Shown here in pieces: positions 61,815 through 64,000 of a stretch of DNA of 64,000 nucleotides (the first letter of the stretch is position 1; the number at the start of each line of letters is the position of its first letter). Under the pieces are notes generated by a model. It had not been told where the DNA came from. It ran no database searches and saw only the letters and a list, made by a program, of their open reading frames with translations. The translations under genes and the position numbers were made by a program. The DNA is taken from the NCBI RefSeq assembly GCF_003952465.1, contig NZ_CP034448.1:5123001-5187000 (forward strand), written 5' to 3'. Origin of the DNA: Mesorhizobium sp. M1B.F.Ca.ET.045.04.1.1 (GTDB lineage Bacteria > Pseudomonadota > Alphaproteobacteria > Rhizobiales > Rhizobiaceae).

Positions 61815-64000
61815 GATCGTCGTCTCCGTCGCTGGCATGCAGCATGGCGAAGGGCTCGGAGACCTCGCCGCCGAAATAGAGCGCCCGGAGCGGCGACAGA
61901 TAGTTCGCCGTCACGGTCTCAGCCTGGCGCTTCTGCCGCTCCGCGCTGCCGGTGTTCTTGATGATCGCGTAGCGGATCTCCTCAAAGCCTTCGCGCGGGT
62001 CGATGATGATCGTTGCGCCGCCACGGAACCAGAAGAAGCCGTCACCCTTGTTCACGCCCTGCGGCGCCGGCGTGCCGTCGAAAGCGATCGGAAGCCGCTG
62101 CTGGATGACGGCGACGACCTCGACGCGGAACGAGCCGTCCGGCTCGACGCGCCGCGTCGGGCGAACGCTGTAGATGTCGAAGGTCGTCTCGCCCTTCTTC
62201 GGCTGGTGCATGACCGTGCCGTCGTCATTGTAGCGCGGCAGATCGGGAAGCAGGCCGAATTGCTTGTAGAGGTCGGGATCGGACGCGAAAGCCTTGTGCA
62301 TCGCCTTCCAGAGCGCATAGCGGTTCTTGTCGTTGAGGGCGAAGATCTCGGAGCGCTTCAGTTTCTGGTTCCAGCCGAGGTCGATCTTGCTCAGCAGCCC
62401 CTTCAGCCAGGGTGGCGAAGGATCCTCCGGCGCGCTCCAGGCGAGCGTCTCTTCCGAAATAGTGCGCACGTCGCGCGGCAGGAGCTTCCATTTGCGGAAG
62501 GATTCCAGGAATGCCAGGCGATAGTGCAGAGGATCGTCGGGATAGGCGTCGCGGTCGGCTGTGATCAGCGCCCGCAGATATTCGCCGAAGGTGATGTCGA
62601 CGGCGGGGCAATAATCGAGCGCCCGGATGCACATGGTCAGCATCTGACTGGCGGTCTTGGCGACTTCGTCTGTAAGGCGCTCGACGAGGCTCGGATGCAA
62701 CGTGCCCGCCGGCAGGATGCCGGTACCGCCGGTGGCAAGCTGGATCAGATCGTCGGTGCGGCGGTCGGCGATGGCGATGAACGCCTGGTAGACGGCGAAG
62801 ACGAGGATGGAGCCGCGGTCGTGCGCCTCGACGGTCTTGTCGTAATCGAGGGCGGCCATGCCGGCGCCGCCATATTCGCGCAAAGGTCCGGCCCTGCCGC
62901 TGCCCTCGCCGAACTGCTTGGCGATGCCGGACAGTAGCGAGGCCGCCGACAACTCACCCCTCGCCTTGCCGATCTCGAAATTCACCAACTCCTTCAGCGT
63001 AAAATGCTGGAACAGCGCCACGATGTCGGCAAAGGCCTCATGGAACGCCGGAACGTCCGGATTCGACGCCTCCTGGAAGCGGCGATGCAGTCCGTCGAGC
63101 AGCGCATGCGACATCTCATGCGCGATGATGTCGCTGGAGAGGCACGAAAACACCGTCGTCCCGGGCGTGGTGACATCTCCTTCATTGCCGGTTGCCGGGA
63201 AATAGCCGAACAGCAGCGCCTTCTTTTCCGGGCTGTAATAGGCGTTCTCGGCGCGCAGCGCATGCGGATAGATGCGCAGGCGCGGCACATAATGCGCCTT
63301 CACCGTCATGTCGCCGGCGCGGCCGGGAGTTTGCGAATAGTGCGGCGCCCATAGCGCCCGCCGCCCCAGCGCGCGCTCGAAATGGCCGATCGTGGTCATG
63401 GCGACAGCGTAGACCATCTGCTGGTGGAATTTCGGATTGCCTTCCGAGGGCGGCAGGCCGTCCTGCGCCAAGAGCACCTTGTCGTTGAGGTCGACCGGAT
63501 CGTAGATGCGGTTCGATGCCGGATCGACATCGACCACTTCGAGATATTCGCCGATCGGGCCCGGCTGCAGCGCCTTGTCGGCCGACGGTTCGTCGTCCCA
63601 GGGAACCCAGAGCGTTGCCTGGTAGACCGACACCGAGTCCAATCGCTTGGCGACCGAAGGGTCGAGCGCGTAGATGCGCAGGCGCCGCTGTGGCGGCGGC
63701 AACGGACGCGGCTTGCGCTTGATCGGCGCCGGGCTTGCTGCCGGAGCGGCGGCCGGCACCGGCTTGGCGCCGGCCCTGCCCAGCACGTCCTCGAGAAAGG
63801 CCCTGAGCGGCTTCGACGGATTGCCCTGGTCCAGGGCGGCTTCGAGATAGCGGTTGCGCGCCGCGGCCGAGATGGCGGCCGGGTCGCCGTCCGGATCGGC
63901 GATCGCCTCGTCGACTGCGGCCGTGCTTTGCGTCATCTGCATCAGCTCCAGCGCCAGCATCCTTTGCCGTTGCAATGCCACGGACGACTGTGCGGCAAGC
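61807..64000 (-). CDS. Large gluzincin-type zinc metallopeptidase, 5' end beyond the window
   Basis: At least 724 residues are visible (from a GTG at 63981; the frame stays open to the window edge, so the true start may lie outside). HEMSHALLDG (His288, Glu289, His292) followed by HEAFADIVALF with Glu315 23 residues later gives the HExxH...E set of gluzincins (M4/M36-like). Around it are YVPRLRIYPHALRAENAYYS and DKVLLAQDGLPPSEGNPKFH. The N-terminal ~90 residues are Pro/Ala-rich with a basic PIKRKPRPLPPP stretch. No signal peptide is visible in the part shown, so secretion is not supported. The gene is translationally coupled to the MBL gene. No M4 prosequence (FTP/PepSY) is seen. Confidence 0.75.
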   Translation of the reverse strand, partial: LAAQSSVALQRQRMLALELMQMTQSTAAVDEAIADPDGDPAAISAAARNRYLEAALDQGNPSKPLRAFLEDVLGRAGAKPVPAAAPAASPAPIKRKPRPLPPPQRRLRIYALDPSVAKRLDSVSVYQATLWVPWDDEPSADKALQPGPIGEYLEVVDVDPASNRIYDPVDLNDKVLLAQDGLPPSEGNPKFHQQMVYAVAMTTIGHFERALGRRALWAPHYSQTPGRAGDMTVKAHYVPRLRIYPHALRAENAYYSPEKKALLFGYFPATGNEGDVTTPGTTVFSCLSSDIIAHEMSHALLDGLHRRFQEASNPDVPAFHEAFADIVALFQHFTLKELVNFEIGKARGELSAASLLSGIAKQFGEGSGRAGPLREYGGAGMAALDYDKTVEAHDRGSILVFAVYQAFIAIADRRTDDLIQLATGGTGILPAGTLHPSLVERLTDEVAKTASQMLTMCIRALDYCPAVDITFGEYLRALITADRDAYPDDPLHYRLAFLESFRKWKLLPRDVRTISEETLAWSAPEDPSPPWLKGLLSKIDLGWNQKLKRSEIFALNDKNRYALWKAMHKAFASDPDLYKQFGLLPDLPRYNDDGTVMHQPKKGETTFDIYSVRPTRRVEPDGSFRVEVVAVIQQRLPIAFDGTPAPQGVNKGDGFFWFRGGATIIIDPREGFEEIRYAIIKNTGSAERQKRQAETVTANYLSPLRALYFGGEVSEPFAMLHASDGDDDHV

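Overview
The window reads as chromosomal DNA of a Mesorhizobium-like alphaproteobacterium (Rhizobiales, Phyllobacteriaceae). The basis is high GC with strong GC3, the gene order ispDF-dusB(nifR3)-ntrB-ntrC-ntrY-ntrX-dat-hfq-hflX-mazG, a phosphatidylcholine synthase, an IalB-family protein, a BacA-like transporter and several rhizobial-type intergenic palindromes. No genome comparison could be run, so the genus is inference from gene content and order.

Layout: 0-5.4 kb holds pncC (cut by the window edge), ispDF, dusB and ntrBC. At 5.5-8.7 kb lie ntrY and ntrX, but about 1.4 kb in the middle (6425-7847) is scrambled by dense small indels. It keeps patches of recognisable ntrY and looks like a low-quality assembly patch rather than a normal pseudogene. 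At 8.8-17.2 kb are dat, hfq, hflX, mazG, an aromatic aminotransferase, an ECF sigma/anti-sigma pair, a Bax-inhibitor-1 protein and an aldose-epimerase-like gene. At 17.3-23.0 kb is an accessory stretch: a methyltransferase, a GFA protein, a frameshifted wHTH-TPR regulator, a DUF1127 protein, an agmatinase remnant, PhzF, tandem hairpins resembling an IS200/IS605 end, and a GST. At 23.1-30.7 kb is a minus-strand housekeeping cluster (rlpA, a DacA-like protein, tmk, holB, metG, tatD, an MBL hydrolase). tRNA-Ser(UGA) follows at 31.2 kb with a small accessory group. At 34.4-47.6 kb are DUF930, TerC, rimO, a BMP-type nucleoside ABC importer, qor, the coupled DUF2182-DUF1326-pcs genes and a UbiH-type hydroxylase. 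At 47.9-59.8 kb are hspQ, ialB, a lone peptide-binding protein, a FrnE-like protein, a BacA-like ABC exporter, mgtE, gor, DUF2059, rpiA and gph. tRNA-Val(CAC) at 59.9 kb is followed by a small membrane protein and a coupled pair encoding a ComEC-like MBL-fold hydrolase and a large gluzincin-like metallopeptidase that runs off the right edge.

Functional links: nitrogen regulation (NtrBC, NtrYX), Hfq/HflX RNA and ribosome functions, isoprenoid precursor synthesis, envelope maintenance (RlpA, DacA-like), phosphatidylcholine synthesis and nucleoside import. The strongest candidate for something undescribed is the metallopeptidase/MBL pair beside tRNA-Val. The DUF2182-DUF1326-pcs coupling and the ECF-sigma start-site palindrome are also worth following. 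Two single-base homopolymer losses (dat, wHTH-TPR) together with the ntrYX patch suggest indel errors in this assembly, so frameshifts here should be confirmed before being read as biology.
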